DNA from: an uncultured Sutterella sp. | GTDB lineage: Bacteria; Pseudomonadota; Gammaproteobacteria; Burkholderiales; Burkholderiaceae_F | Reading direction: 5' to 3' | Assembly: GCA_900757865.1 (NCBI GenBank) | Contig: CAAEPH010000031.1 | Coordinates: 79,368-143,367, forward strand | Length of the DNA: 64,000 bases | In this document: piece by piece, positions 52,900 to 62,700 of the stretch | How positions within the stretch are numbered: position 1 is the first letter of the stretch | How the letters are laid out: each line of letters starts with the position of its first letter | Made by a program: the position numbers and the translations under genes | The notes under the pieces: generated by a model | Database searches by the model: none | The model's input: the letters and a program-made list of their open reading frames with translations, nothing else | What the model was told of the DNA's origin: nothing

Positions 52900-52944
52900 T
52901 TCAGGGGTGGACGCCCGGCTGAGCGTCCATAAAGTCTTAAGCGT

Positions 52945-54258
52945 TTAGTAGATTTCCGAGTGAAAACCGTTCAACGTGCCACGCTTTGCTTTCCACGCGT
53001 CACGCATCACGCGCGTGAACTTCGGATTAGCACAAACGCAGAACTTCTTATGTTCCTCACGGATCACGTCGTCACCCTGCAAGTGGCGGCCATCCACCTT
53101 GGATTCCCACAAGCGGAAGTGAATCCCAAGGCGATCTGCATGCGCTTTCACAAGTTCCACCCCACCCTCGTCTTGGTATTGATGCACAGACCACACCAGA
53201 TCAATCTGAGGCAATTTACCACCGTTGGCCACGTACTGATCGGCCAATTCCATCCAAGCGATAAAGGGCGCAATACCCACTCCGCCCGCAACCCACAATT
53301 GCGGTTTGCTGTCTTCAAAGTGCGGCAAGAACGTTCCCCATGGGCCTTCGACTTCAATCTTGTCGTCGGCTTTCTTGGTGAGAATCGACTGCGTCCACGG
53401 ACCCACGTTCTTAATCCAGAAAAAGAGTTCGCCGGCAGCCTTATTCACCCCCGCGACGGTAAAGGGATGGGGATCTTCTTTGTCGCCAGGGAAACTTAAG
53501 TAGGCAAACTGACCCGCCGTGGTCGTGGCGGCCAAATCGCTTTTCACCGTCAAGCAAATGAGCGAGCCGTTACCTTCCACCGCTTTGACGGTCCCCACTT
53601 GACGCAAATCTTGCCCCGGGCGACGACGAATGATGCGAATAGCAGCCCAAAGGCCAATCAACGTAATGATCAAATTAAGCCACCCCAAGGGCATGATCAT
53701 TTCGGTTTCTTTAAATAAACGCGTGCAGTGAAGGGCGAGCGCCACGTAAATCCATGCCCACATGCGGTGCGAGCGCTCCCAGCGGTCCCACGTCAAGCGA
53801 CCACGCCCATACTTAAAGTCCAGGTAGACAATGCGAAGCATGTAGAGCGAGGCAAAAATCCCCAACAGGGCCCCCACCGGGTGCGAGATGATCCAAATCT
53901 TTTGCCAGAGCGTGTCCATCACGTGGCCCCCTTCCATCATGGCCACTTGCTCGACAGGGAAGAAGGCCGCATAAATCGGCGCGGTAAAATGCAACATCGC
54001 AAACGCGAACATCCACCAACCCAGTTTTTTGTGGTGTCCCATCAAGCGGTCAAGAGGTTCACCAAAAACGCGTTCGATCCAACGCGGACGCGCCGCAATC
54101 ACCATCACCTCAGCCATGAGCGTCCAAGCGGCCACGCCGGTGATCACAAAGACTTGATGAAGGGTCTCACGCGAGTTCATCGCAAAGGGGAAAACCGCTA
54201 TACCGATGAGATAGAAAATCGCTAGAAGCGAAAAGAGAATCAGATTGAATCGAAACAT
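52945..54258 (-). CDS. Ferric-reductase-like transmembrane FAD/NAD(P)H oxidoreductase
   Basis: The 437-residue product has about six membrane segments in residues 1-215, with His pairs typical of the ferric-reductase/NOX domain (LMGHHKKLGWW, MLHFTAP, SHPVGALLG, SHRMWAWIY, LALHCTRL) that would bind two haems. A cytoplasmic flavin reductase part follows: FAD motif HPFTVAG (about 260-266) and nucleotide motif GGVGIAPF (about 325-332). The C-terminus has VCANPKFTRVM. Such proteins move electrons from NAD(P)H through FAD and haem across the membrane to iron or another acceptor. Substrate unknown. It is monocistronic, with a palindrome near its promoter. Confidence 0.88.
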   Translation of the reverse strand: MFRFNLILFSLLAIFYLIGIAVFPFAMNSRETLHQVFVITGVAAWTLMAEVMVIAARPRWIERVFGEPLDRLMGHHKKLGWWMFAFAMLHFTAPIYAAFFPVEQVAMMEGGHVMDTLWQKIWIISHPVGALLGIFASLYMLRIVYLDFKYGRGRLTWDRWERSHRMWAWIYVALALHCTRLFKETEMIMPLGWLNLIITLIGLWAAIRIIRRRPGQDLRQVGTVKAVEGNGSLICLTVKSDLAATTTAGQFAYLSFPGDKEDPHPFTVAGVNKAAGELFFWIKNVGPWTQSILTKKADDKIEVEGPWGTFLPHFEDSKPQLWVAGGVGIAPFIAWMELADQYVANGGKLPQIDLVWSVHQYQDEGGVELVKAHADRLGIHFRLWESKVDGRHLQGDDVIREEHKKFCVCANPKFTRVMRDAWKAKRGTLNGFHSEIY

Positions 54259-54569
54259 AGTGGGTGTGGCCTTAAGACAGGTGGAAGAAAGCGCGTGTTG
54301 TTATTCGTTCAAAGAGAAAACTCGAAAGAAACATTATTCCCTCTCCAAGTGGGAATTTCTAAATATTGTATCTTAGATACGAGTTTAAACCTTCTCGAAC
54401 GATCGCGTTAGCCGTTATTTAAACCCCCTTAGATTAGATCTATCTTAAGCCTGCCTTCCCCCCTCTCCACTGCGCTCTCATCCCTCCCAAGAGAGAGAGG
54501 CCACCCCTCTCCCAAAGACCTAACCAAAGACCGAAGGAGAAATGGCGAGGCGTCTGCCAACACCAAAAC
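54259..54569. other. Promoter region of the ferric-reductase-like gene
   Basis: Contains a perfect palindrome GTATCT-T-AGATAC at 54,368-54,380 overlapping a minus-strand TACAAT (54,370-54,365), about 107 bases before the start codon. It is a candidate operator. No gene was seen; a frame at 54,429 is unconvincing. Confidence 0.5.
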
Positions 54570-54613
54570 GCCCGCTCGTCGAGCGCCCTCGGGCAGAGGA
54601 TCGACGAGCGGGC
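54570..54613 (-). terminator. Strong terminator after the DUF262 gene pair
   Basis: A perfect 13-base stem GCCCGCTCGTCGA / TCGACGAGCGGGC with an 18-base loop. On the minus strand it is followed by GTTTT. It lies 76 bases after the stop. Confidence 0.85.
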
Positions 54614-54688
54614 GGACAATGGTCGTGCCATCGTTACGCCTAGCTAAGGCGTCATGAATACATGCCCAATACACTCCCAATACGATTG

Positions 54689-57190
54689 TTACACGCTTTC
54701 GCTTAAAAACGCCTGCCAGAATGCTTCCATGAGGGCAACCGTGGCGATAAGTAGCTCGGCGTCTCGATCAGCGCGCATCTCACGCGTAAGGCCCACCCAC
54801 AAAAGGGCCCGAGGCCATAGCCCCTCTTGCGAAAGGCGCGAGGCGAGAATCACCGCCTTAAAGTCAGGGGGTGTATCACCCAAAATAGCAGCCGTTTCTT
54901 CGGACAAATAGAGCTGATTGGCCCAGCTCGCTACCACCGACTGACTCACGCGTCCGGTGAGCCCCACAAAATTGCGACTCACCCAGGGCACCTCAGCCGT
55001 CGCGTTATCCGCGCCTGGTAACTGACGCGCCGTAAACCCTTCGGTCATAAACGCAACCACCGTTTTGGCCACGGTTGAGGCCGTTCGTTTGCTCGTGAGC
55101 CCCAACGGCCCTTTGAGTGCCACTGTTCCTGCTTCAGGCGCGTCAATGGTCGCGGTACTGCGCTCAATCGCCACTTCTAGAGCTCGTGTGATGCGCGAGC
55201 CCCCTTCAATCAGATCGCGGTAGAGGAGACACTCACGCGCCCGAGACGAGAGTCGCCGCGCATCGCCATCCCCTTTGGTCAAACTCGCCCAGCGCTCAAG
55301 TGCCTGCCAGAGCGAGGCGTGAGGCGCTGCGCTCACAAAGCCTGGCGCCTCCATCATGAGGGTCGCGAGCGTGGCTTCACCCGGGTGCGAGAGCTGTAAC
55401 CACCCGTCACCCAAGAGCCGCATGTACGCCAACCACGTATCGCGCACGGTGCCCTTGAGCTTACCGGGTTTGTCGGTCGCACGATATTGACGCAGTAGCG
55501 CCTCGGTCCAAGCGTTATTGGCTGTTAAGCGAGCCAGAACACGCTGCGCATCACGCATGGCCACACGACCGTCGGCCCCCACCGGCAAGAGTTTTTCGAG
55601 CCCACCGCCACGCCAGCGGCCAAACGCGTCGCCCCAGGCGACTGGCACTCGCCCCAAGGGGTTGACGGCTCGAAGGTAGCAGAGGAAATGAAAGAGTTTG
55701 GCCCGCGTCGAGAGGTGTTCGGCGTAGTCCAATTCAAGCTTCGCATCAAAAACCCGATCTTTGGCTAAAAAGTCCCCAAGTCCCAACGTGTCGTTGGCGT
55801 TGACATGGTCTAAAAATGTCGTCATCAGCTCAGCGATACTCGCTTGGCGAACGGCACGCTCACGCACACTCACGAGCGGCGCGTCATCGTCCTCGTCAAG
55901 GGTGTTTTCACGTTCGACAAGAGCGAGGTCGTCCGGCTGCGGCAACAGCGCTTCATTCGGTGTTTTCTGCTCGGGGATGTAGGGTCGCGGTGTACCCGCC
56001 GGGGCTAAGCGCGCTTCGATTTCACTGGCGCTTGGCAGTCGAAAGAGCGACGGCCGTTCCACAGGGGCTTCCGTGTCATCCAAGTCGAGCGACAGGAGAT
56101 AATCCTCGTGATTCGCAAGGCGATAGAGCACGGTAGAAAGACGCCACGCACGGTCGTACTCCCGGGCAAAGGCGTCGTGATCTTTGGGCGCGAGCGCCGA
56201 GAGCATCGCCGAACGGAAAAGGTCCGAGAGGCGATACGGCTCCTCGTAGCGATTGAGATCATTAAAGGCCGTGATCTGACGCTCAAAATTGACGTGTCCA
56301 TAGTGGTGCACCACAAAGACCACGTTCTCGCTCACGCGATCGAGCCCTTTGACCACGTCAGCACTCAAGAGTAACGGATCCTCAATCGCTTTCGTGCCCA
56401 CCACGTTTTCACGCACGAGTCGAATCAACCCTGCGGTGAGCGCCGAGAGCGCCAACAAGCGCTGTTGCCCATCAATCACCACGGTGCGATCCTGATTGTC
56501 CGTTGCTAACGAAAGCGTCCCGATAAAAAGGGGCACCGGTTTTTTGGCGTTGGCCAGGGCTTCAATGGCAAGCTTAAAAGCGCCTTTTTGCTGCGCACGC
56601 CAACCGTCAACGCGCTGATAGATCGGGATCACCAGTTCGGGGTAGCGTTTTGCAAACTCACCCAAGGTCATGAAGGTGGAAATCCCGGTTTTCGTCAAAT
56701 CCACCGGGACCGCAAGATTGGGCCCTTTTTTCTTATCGAGCACCCCCACCCAGGCGTTGCCTTCAATGGCTACAGCCGGGTGCGTTTTGGCGCGTTGCGC
56801 CTGGGCGTCTTCGACGGCCTTCGCCTGCTCAGCGCTCATCGCTTTGGCGGTCACGTTTTTAAGGGTCACCGTGGGCATGGTGGTCTGGGCGACATCAGCC
56901 TTTTTCACGCGTGCGCGTGGCGGTGTCTCCTTTTTTGCCACGCTTGACGCTGTTGTGGTGGTTGCTGCTCTTGTTGTTTTTGCCGTCTTAGGGGTCTTAG
57001 CCGTTTTCTTCGCCTCAACGGCCTGGGTGGCAGTGGCCTTTACGGCGGGGCGTTGAGAAGCAACGGACTTTGTCGTCGCTGTTGCTTTACGTGTGGTTCT
57101 TCCCTCGGACGTTGCCTTAACGCCGCTTTTTGCCTCCGGTGTCGTACTTGCACTACGAGCTCGTGCCGTCTTTTTACTCGTTTCACTCAT
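54689..57190 (-). CDS. DUF262 (GmrS/ParB-like) protein with Lys/Ala/Thr-rich head
   Basis: The 833-residue product has a low-complexity Lys/Ala/Thr head (about 1-100, units like KTAKTPKTAKT). A DUF262 domain follows with VIPIYQRVDGW (about 185-195) and VVIDGQQRLLALSAL (about 235-250). A long helical region fills the rest. DUF262 proteins, such as the GmrS half of GmrSD type IV restriction enzymes, use the DGQQR motif for nucleotide-dependent function. I see no HNH (DUF1524) motif, so a nuclease is not evident. The ATG overlaps the stop of the upstream DUF262 gene by four bases, so the two are an operon and probably partners. A phage-defence role is an inference. Confidence 0.85.
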   Translation of the reverse strand: MSETSKKTARARSASTTPEAKSGVKATSEGRTTRKATATTKSVASQRPAVKATATQAVEAKKTAKTPKTAKTTRAATTTTASSVAKKETPPRARVKKADVAQTTMPTVTLKNVTAKAMSAEQAKAVEDAQAQRAKTHPAVAIEGNAWVGVLDKKKGPNLAVPVDLTKTGISTFMTLGEFAKRYPELVIPIYQRVDGWRAQQKGAFKLAIEALANAKKPVPLFIGTLSLATDNQDRTVVIDGQQRLLALSALTAGLIRLVRENVVGTKAIEDPLLLSADVVKGLDRVSENVVFVVHHYGHVNFERQITAFNDLNRYEEPYRLSDLFRSAMLSALAPKDHDAFAREYDRAWRLSTVLYRLANHEDYLLSLDLDDTEAPVERPSLFRLPSASEIEARLAPAGTPRPYIPEQKTPNEALLPQPDDLALVERENTLDEDDDAPLVSVRERAVRQASIAELMTTFLDHVNANDTLGLGDFLAKDRVFDAKLELDYAEHLSTRAKLFHFLCYLRAVNPLGRVPVAWGDAFGRWRGGGLEKLLPVGADGRVAMRDAQRVLARLTANNAWTEALLRQYRATDKPGKLKGTVRDTWLAYMRLLGDGWLQLSHPGEATLATLMMEAPGFVSAAPHASLWQALERWASLTKGDGDARRLSSRARECLLYRDLIEGGSRITRALEVAIERSTATIDAPEAGTVALKGPLGLTSKRTASTVAKTVVAFMTEGFTARQLPGADNATAEVPWVSRNFVGLTGRVSQSVVASWANQLYLSEETAAILGDTPPDFKAVILASRLSQEGLWPRALLWVGLTREMRADRDAELLIATVALMEAFWQAFLSESV

Positions 57191-58776
57191 CTCACTTTTC
57201 TCCCTGAGGCAAAGTCATAGAAGGCCTTTGAGACCATCCCGGGCGCCACCACAAATGCGAAGCTATCGAGCGCAGCGCGAGGTGAGGCGTGTAGTGGCAA
57301 GAGGCTATACCAATCCTCGGCGCGCAACTCACGCATAACCGCCCATTCGTCCAAGCCATCGCGTGAGCGAAGAACTCTCGCGCCGGCGCCCAACATCATG
57401 GCAACCAAAATTTCGAGCGCCATCATGTCTTCTTCGGCGTGAAGTTTGCGCGCCGTGGCACGCGTGGCTTTTTTCTTCAGGCTCCAATCGGGGTAGTACG
57501 TATCGAGCGTACGTACGAGCACGGCAAAAGCGGTAAGTACCCAAGGCTCTCGATAGAACGATCGAATCTCACGCTTGATGTCCGCCGGATCCGAGGTAAA
57601 GCCCACGAGTTCGTCATAGTCGTCAAAAAGTCGACACCCGCTGCACCAGAGATCCGTCAAGAGACTGCGTTCATCATCTTGCGCTTGGGTTTTGGGCGTC
57701 ATCGCTTTTTCGCCTTCGAGCACGGCGACGCCCTCTAAAAAGACGTCCATGAGTTTAAAAGAGCGCTTCAACAGCTTAAAGTACCCTTCCCCGCTCTTAA
57801 AGCGCTCGGGCAAACTCGGATGCCACTCGTCATCGTCGTCGTAAACCGTTTGACGTTGCCCTTTTAATCGACTCACTGGGTCGGTCATGAGCCCCGTCCC
57901 CGTTTGTTCGTCTAGCGCCCGCTGGTATTGGTTTCGCCAGTACTGACGGGCGCTCGCGCCAGTGTGCCCCATCAGTTCCGCTTGGAGCAGCTGAACAAAG
58001 CCTTGCGTTACCGCATAGGGACGCGCACTGTCACCCGCTATCCACGTCTCGAGCGTCAAATTTTCCCAGAGCACGCGCGCCTTGCTCCCTTCGGGGCTGG
58101 TGAGGGCCATGAGGCGGCGCACGGCGAGTTCATCACGAATTTTGGTGAGCAATTTATTGAAGTGCTCCAACTTTTCCGCCGGCGTCTTGTCATCGTCGTC
58201 ACTCAACGCATAGGCGCAGTAGTGGTGCACTTTGAGGCGATCGGCGGCGAGCACCGGAACGCGTATCTCGTCCGGGTTGACATTGAGTGTGCGACGAACG
58301 GTCTCCACCAATTTGGCGTCAGAGACCGTGAGCACCGTCACGGTCATGGTTTCAAGCGCTAAGCGAATCGCGTCCATTTTGGCGCGTGCGGCTTCCGCGA
58401 CCTGCAATAAGGTCTGACGGGTTTCGCTCGAGGGGATGCGCCACTCGGGTGCCCTGACGCGAGCATCACGCCCGCGTCGCTCGTGCGTGTAGAGCCATAG
58501 CGCCACGCTCAAGAGGCGCTGTTGTCCATCAAGGACCACAAACCCGTTGGGGGTTTTCTCCAGAATCACCGTCCCTAAGTGGGATCCTTTTTTGAGGGAT
58601 GTGAGAAAACTCACCACGGCGGACGCGCGCCAGACAAACGGTCGTTGGTCGGCTGCTACGGTCAAATTTGTGGCGTAGTGTTTGAAGAAATCGGTTAGTC
58701 GGCACTGCTCGGCCGAGAGCCCTTTTATGGTCGAAGCCACTTTTTTGCCCTCCTGATGTCGTGTCGTTGAGGCCAT
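57187..58776 (-). CDS. DUF262 (GmrS/ParB-like) protein, first gene of the pair
   Basis: From the ATG at 58,776 the product is 529 residues (a TTG at 58,836 would add 20). The DUF262 motifs are ADQRPFVWR (about 42-50) and FVVLDGQQRLLSVALWLY (about 80-97). An acidic loop DDDDEWHPSLPERFKSGEGY lies further on, and the rest is helical. No HNH or other nuclease motif was recognised. It is the upstream gene of a two-gene operon (ATGA overlap) with a second, larger DUF262 protein. Paired DUF262 proteins without a visible nuclease domain are unusual, so the activity is open. Confidence 0.87.
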   Translation of the reverse strand: MASTTRHQEGKKVASTIKGLSAEQCRLTDFFKHYATNLTVAADQRPFVWRASAVVSFLTSLKKGSHLGTVILEKTPNGFVVLDGQQRLLSVALWLYTHERRGRDARVRAPEWRIPSSETRQTLLQVAEAARAKMDAIRLALETMTVTVLTVSDAKLVETVRRTLNVNPDEIRVPVLAADRLKVHHYCAYALSDDDDKTPAEKLEHFNKLLTKIRDELAVRRLMALTSPEGSKARVLWENLTLETWIAGDSARPYAVTQGFVQLLQAELMGHTGASARQYWRNQYQRALDEQTGTGLMTDPVSRLKGQRQTVYDDDDEWHPSLPERFKSGEGYFKLLKRSFKLMDVFLEGVAVLEGEKAMTPKTQAQDDERSLLTDLWCSGCRLFDDYDELVGFTSDPADIKREIRSFYREPWVLTAFAVLVRTLDTYYPDWSLKKKATRATARKLHAEEDMMALEILVAMMLGAGARVLRSRDGLDEWAVMRELRAEDWYSLLPLHASPRAALDSFAFVVAPGMVSKAFYDFASGRKVR

Positions 58777-59156
58777 GCTCGAAAGGGTGTAGCGGGGAAC
58801 GCGAGGCAAGGCGCCCTGAGCACCTTGCGGGTTCAACGCCCCGTCACCTTATCGTTTCATTGTAGGCGTTGGGCGGAATCGGCACGTTCATTCACCTTCG
58901 AAAACCGCGTCAATCGATGATTTTCTAGGGTAATTCCTAGGTTAGCTGAGTTACCGACAACAGGCAGGCGTGGCCGTGATAGCCCTCCCTTCACCGCCTT
59001 CGGGCTTTGTGCGATCGACGATTTTGCCGTCGTTTTTCATCTAATCCGTCTCATACCAATGTTGGTGAGAGAGTGGGCTTATGATAAGTGCTCACGCGAT
59101 TAACCTTTAACCACCTTCTCGTCCATGATCCTTTCCCGCGCCATGGTCTATCCTGA
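58777..59156. other. 380-base divergent region between the DUF262 operon and the ATPase fragment
   Basis: No gene. It contains a short inverted repeat CTAGG-GTAATT-CCTAG near 58,924-58,940 and presumably the DUF262 operon promoter. Confidence 0.4.
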
Positions 59157-59640
59157 ATTTTTTTTGCCTCTTTCGACTTTCGTTTTAAAAACTATTGGTT
59201 TCAGTTGGGTGGCCAACCGACGCCTCTTATGGACTATCTCCTGGAGCGCAAACGCCAGGATCCTTTGGACTTTTTGCAACCCATTAAAGTTGCACAGAAC
59301 GCTTTGCTATCGAGTCAGCCGTTCCATAACCTCGATATCAACACGTTGCTGCACCAGACTGGCTATTTAACCATTCGTGCTGTCGATACAGATGGTCGAT
59401 TGGTGCTGGGTTTTCCCAATCGAGAAGTGGAATCGTCCATGGCGAATCTCTATCGTCAGCAGATGGTCAATGACGCTGAAGAGGAACCTCTGCACAGTCA
59501 TACCAGCCTTTTAACGCTCCTCAATCAGGGCGACGCAGCGCCAGTCGTTGAGTACTTAAATACCGTCTTTAACCCACCACGAGGTTCCTTCAACGGCACG
59601 GGAAAGTTCTATTTAAAACGCCCGTCCAAAGTCGGTATAC
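59157..59640 (+). pseudogene. Truncated AAA-ATPase-like/PD-(D/E)XK nuclease family protein (DUF1703 type)
   Basis: An open frame after a stop at 59,154-59,156 begins directly in mid-domain: FDFRFKNYWFQLGGQPTPLM, then LLHQTGYLTIRAVD and LVLGFPNREVESSMANLY. These are characteristic of the middle and C-terminal part of the AAA-ATPase-like proteins with a PD-(D/E)XK end (DUF1703). The N-terminal P-loop ATPase is missing and the C-terminal nuclease is cut off. The frame runs open to 59,870 but looks unnatural after about 59,640. It is a relic, sitting immediately before the SUKH-SUFU gene. Confidence 0.75.
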
Positions 59641-59796
59641 TTTTAAGTACTCATGCGTGGCACGCGAGAAGAAAACCTCACACGCCACGCGCACAGACAA
59701 TAACGCATCTTGTCGCTTCAGGCCACAGGGGGCGAAGCGCAACACCTTTGCCCAGGAACCACCAACCGACACACAAAAACACAAAGAGGACGCAGC

Positions 59797-62700
59797 ATGT
59801 CAGAAGAAGACCTCGCCATGGGGAAGAACGAAACGAACATCACGAAACTCACCACGGATCTGATGGATGACTTGGACAGTCCCGAGCACATCAACGATGG
59901 ACTCGAAGCAGAGCGCCTTGCCAAAGCCCTTAGCCTATGGAATGGGCTTCCAGAGCAAAAGTACATGTTGGATGCCACCAACGTGTTGCTCGCCCGTTTG
60001 GCCGACGGCTTTGCGCGCACGCACCAACCCGAGAACCTTGGACTCATCTTCGATGAGATGGCCAAACACACGAAAAACCAGTCGACCGAACGCTATTTAA
60101 CCGCGTGCTATCGCGGCAGCCTGTGGCTCACCTGTGGCGAGCAAGACCGGGCGTACCGCTCGCTCCTTGAATGCTTTCACCTCAACGAGGCCTATCTGAA
60201 GGCGCAGGATCCCGCGGTGGTGGACTTTTTTATGAAGCGCTACCACGGTGAAAACGTCCCCGTGGAGCTTTTGCCGATTGACGAGCATCTCGAAGAGACG
60301 ATCGACGGCTGGATGCAAAACGACGAGTACGAGCGCACGATCAAAACACTCGAGGCCATGCGAGAAGCAGCCAAGGAGCCCTTGCCCCTTCCGATCGTGG
60401 TGCGTCTTGCTGTGGCCTATAACGGGTTGGCACTCTATAAATATGCGGATGAAAGTGAAGAGCGGCAGCGTAACCTTGAAAAAGCTCTCGAGGTGCTTGA
60501 GAGCGAGCGCGAGCGCGGTGAAGAGGATCCTCTGTGGCAGTCCCGCATGGGCTTTGCGCTTTACTCCTTTGCTGGGCGTGAAGACGAAGCGGTGAAACAC
60601 TTTCGCGCGTGGTTACGCCTGCAGCCTCGCAACATCGAGGCCGCCGCGATGCTCGAAGAAGCGCAGCGCTTTGCCAAACGCTTAGAGACGGTGCGACGCC
60701 ATCAAACGCAGGGCGACGATCGTACGCAAGATGTGCAAGACGCCAAGACCTGGGCCGAAAACGTGGCGGTCGAATCGCTCTTTGTCACCCCCTTGCCCCC
60801 TGAGGACGAAAAGTGGCACGAAGACGGGTTAAACGAAGAGCTCGTAGCCAAAATTGAACACGATTTTGGCGTGGTGCTGCCGCCTGCGTACATCGCATTC
60901 ATGCGTCTCTGGAACGGTGGACTCTTAAAGAAAAACGCCTACCCTACCCTTATTCCGCTTGCTCAAGGGCACCGTTGGGCCGAAATCGCAGGGCTCTTTT
61001 CAATCTCCGACGCGAAGCCCTACGCGTTAATGGGCGACAAAGGGACCGGGTACTTTGTCAACCACAAGCATTTCCCACCCATTGGCTTTGTGATTGGGTG
61101 CAACGCCGACGAGACCGCAGGGGTGATGCTCTCTTATCGCGACTGTGGCCCCAAGGGCGACCCGGCGGTCGTCTTTGTGGACCTGCGCGCCAACCCTGCG
61201 GATCCGAGCATCGTGCAGTTGGCCGACAACTTTATGGCCTTTATTGACGGGCTCACGACGCGAGAGGCGTTGCGCGACGGAGAAACGGAAACCGATCGCT
61301 TGGGGCTGGTGAGCACCCAGATGCGCGCCGTGCGCAACCTACCACTTTCCAACGCGATGTTCGCGATCATTCGCGAGTCAATCGACCCGCTCGCGGTGAA
61401 CTATTTCCTTCGCAATAAGCTCTTTGAAGAAATCAACGAGCAAGGCGAACTCACGCTGGAAAATCCCCAGCAAGGTAAAGCCGCCGAGGTGCTCGACACG
61501 GTCTATTGGCTCTACAAAAACGCCAATCCGGCCGCTTGGCCCGAGACGTTCTTCAACAACTTCATGGACTTGATGGGCGAAGGCAATCACTTGAACGTGG
61601 GGCTTTGGAATGATGCGCAGCTGCGACAGTGGATGCGCGCAGCGCTTGAGCAAGGGCGTCTCGTGAAAGCCGGGGACTTGGTCAACATTGCCCCCGAGAC
61701 ACGCCAAGCCATTGAAGAAGAGTTAGCGGGCATCGTGGGGCGGCTCCCGACCGACTTAAACGATCGACTCGACAAACTCTTCTTAGACGAACGCCACCGC
61801 GAAATTGTCGAAGGGATTCGCTTCTTGCCCGACTCGGAGCGCACCCCTGAACTCATGGGCCGAGCGGCTGCGAACTATAACAACTTGGGCGAATTTCAAA
61901 AGGCGCTCTACATCTTGCAGCAACTCCTCGCCGAGTACCCCAACGATTCGCTCTCGCACTATCGCTACGGTTACGCCCTTTTGCACGAAGAGCTCCAACG
62001 CGCGCAAACCAACGACGTACCGCCCTCACGCGCGGTCTTACAGAAAGCGCACGCTGAATTTATGCTCGCCCTGCAGTTAGGCGTCCCGCCCGATATCGAA
62101 GCCGACATGAAAGCCTTTATGGACGGCATCGAACGCTCGTCGGCTGCGATCGAACAAATTGAGCAGCGTCAATCGCGCGCACTCAGCCCCGCGATGACCA
62201 TTGGCACCGCCGGCTCGAGCGCACGCCCCGTTCGTGACGAGGTCATCCCAGAAAGCGCCACGGACGAGATGGCTGACAGGGACGAAGCGGTCATGCATGC
62301 GGATGTTCGCAAGCATATTCAAGCCGCGCTTCGATCGATGACAGAGCGCCCCATCGCGAGCGACGAGGACCAACTCGCCGTTTATACACCCCAAGAGCGT
62401 GAGGCCTTTGAACAGCACATCTTGGATAACTACGGGCTCATCGATGGGATCTTCACCGAGACCTCGTCCATGGACTTTAAGCTCGATATCTTCCTCGTGC
62501 GTCCCACAAAGGAGCGCCCTTTTTACACGCTCATCACCTGCGGGATGGGTGCGCTTAAATTAAACGTTCCCGAGCAGTTCAAAGACTATCACTGGGAGCG
62601 GTGCGAGTTGATGATCACGCTGCCACGCCACTGGAACATTCACTCCTCTGAAATGCACTGGTACTGGCCGATTGCCCTATTGAAAGTGATCGCCCACATT

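Noticed and set aside
54429..54680. Minus-strand short frames between the DUF262 pair and the reductase gene
   Set aside because: They run through a 13-base-stem terminator and have no supported start.
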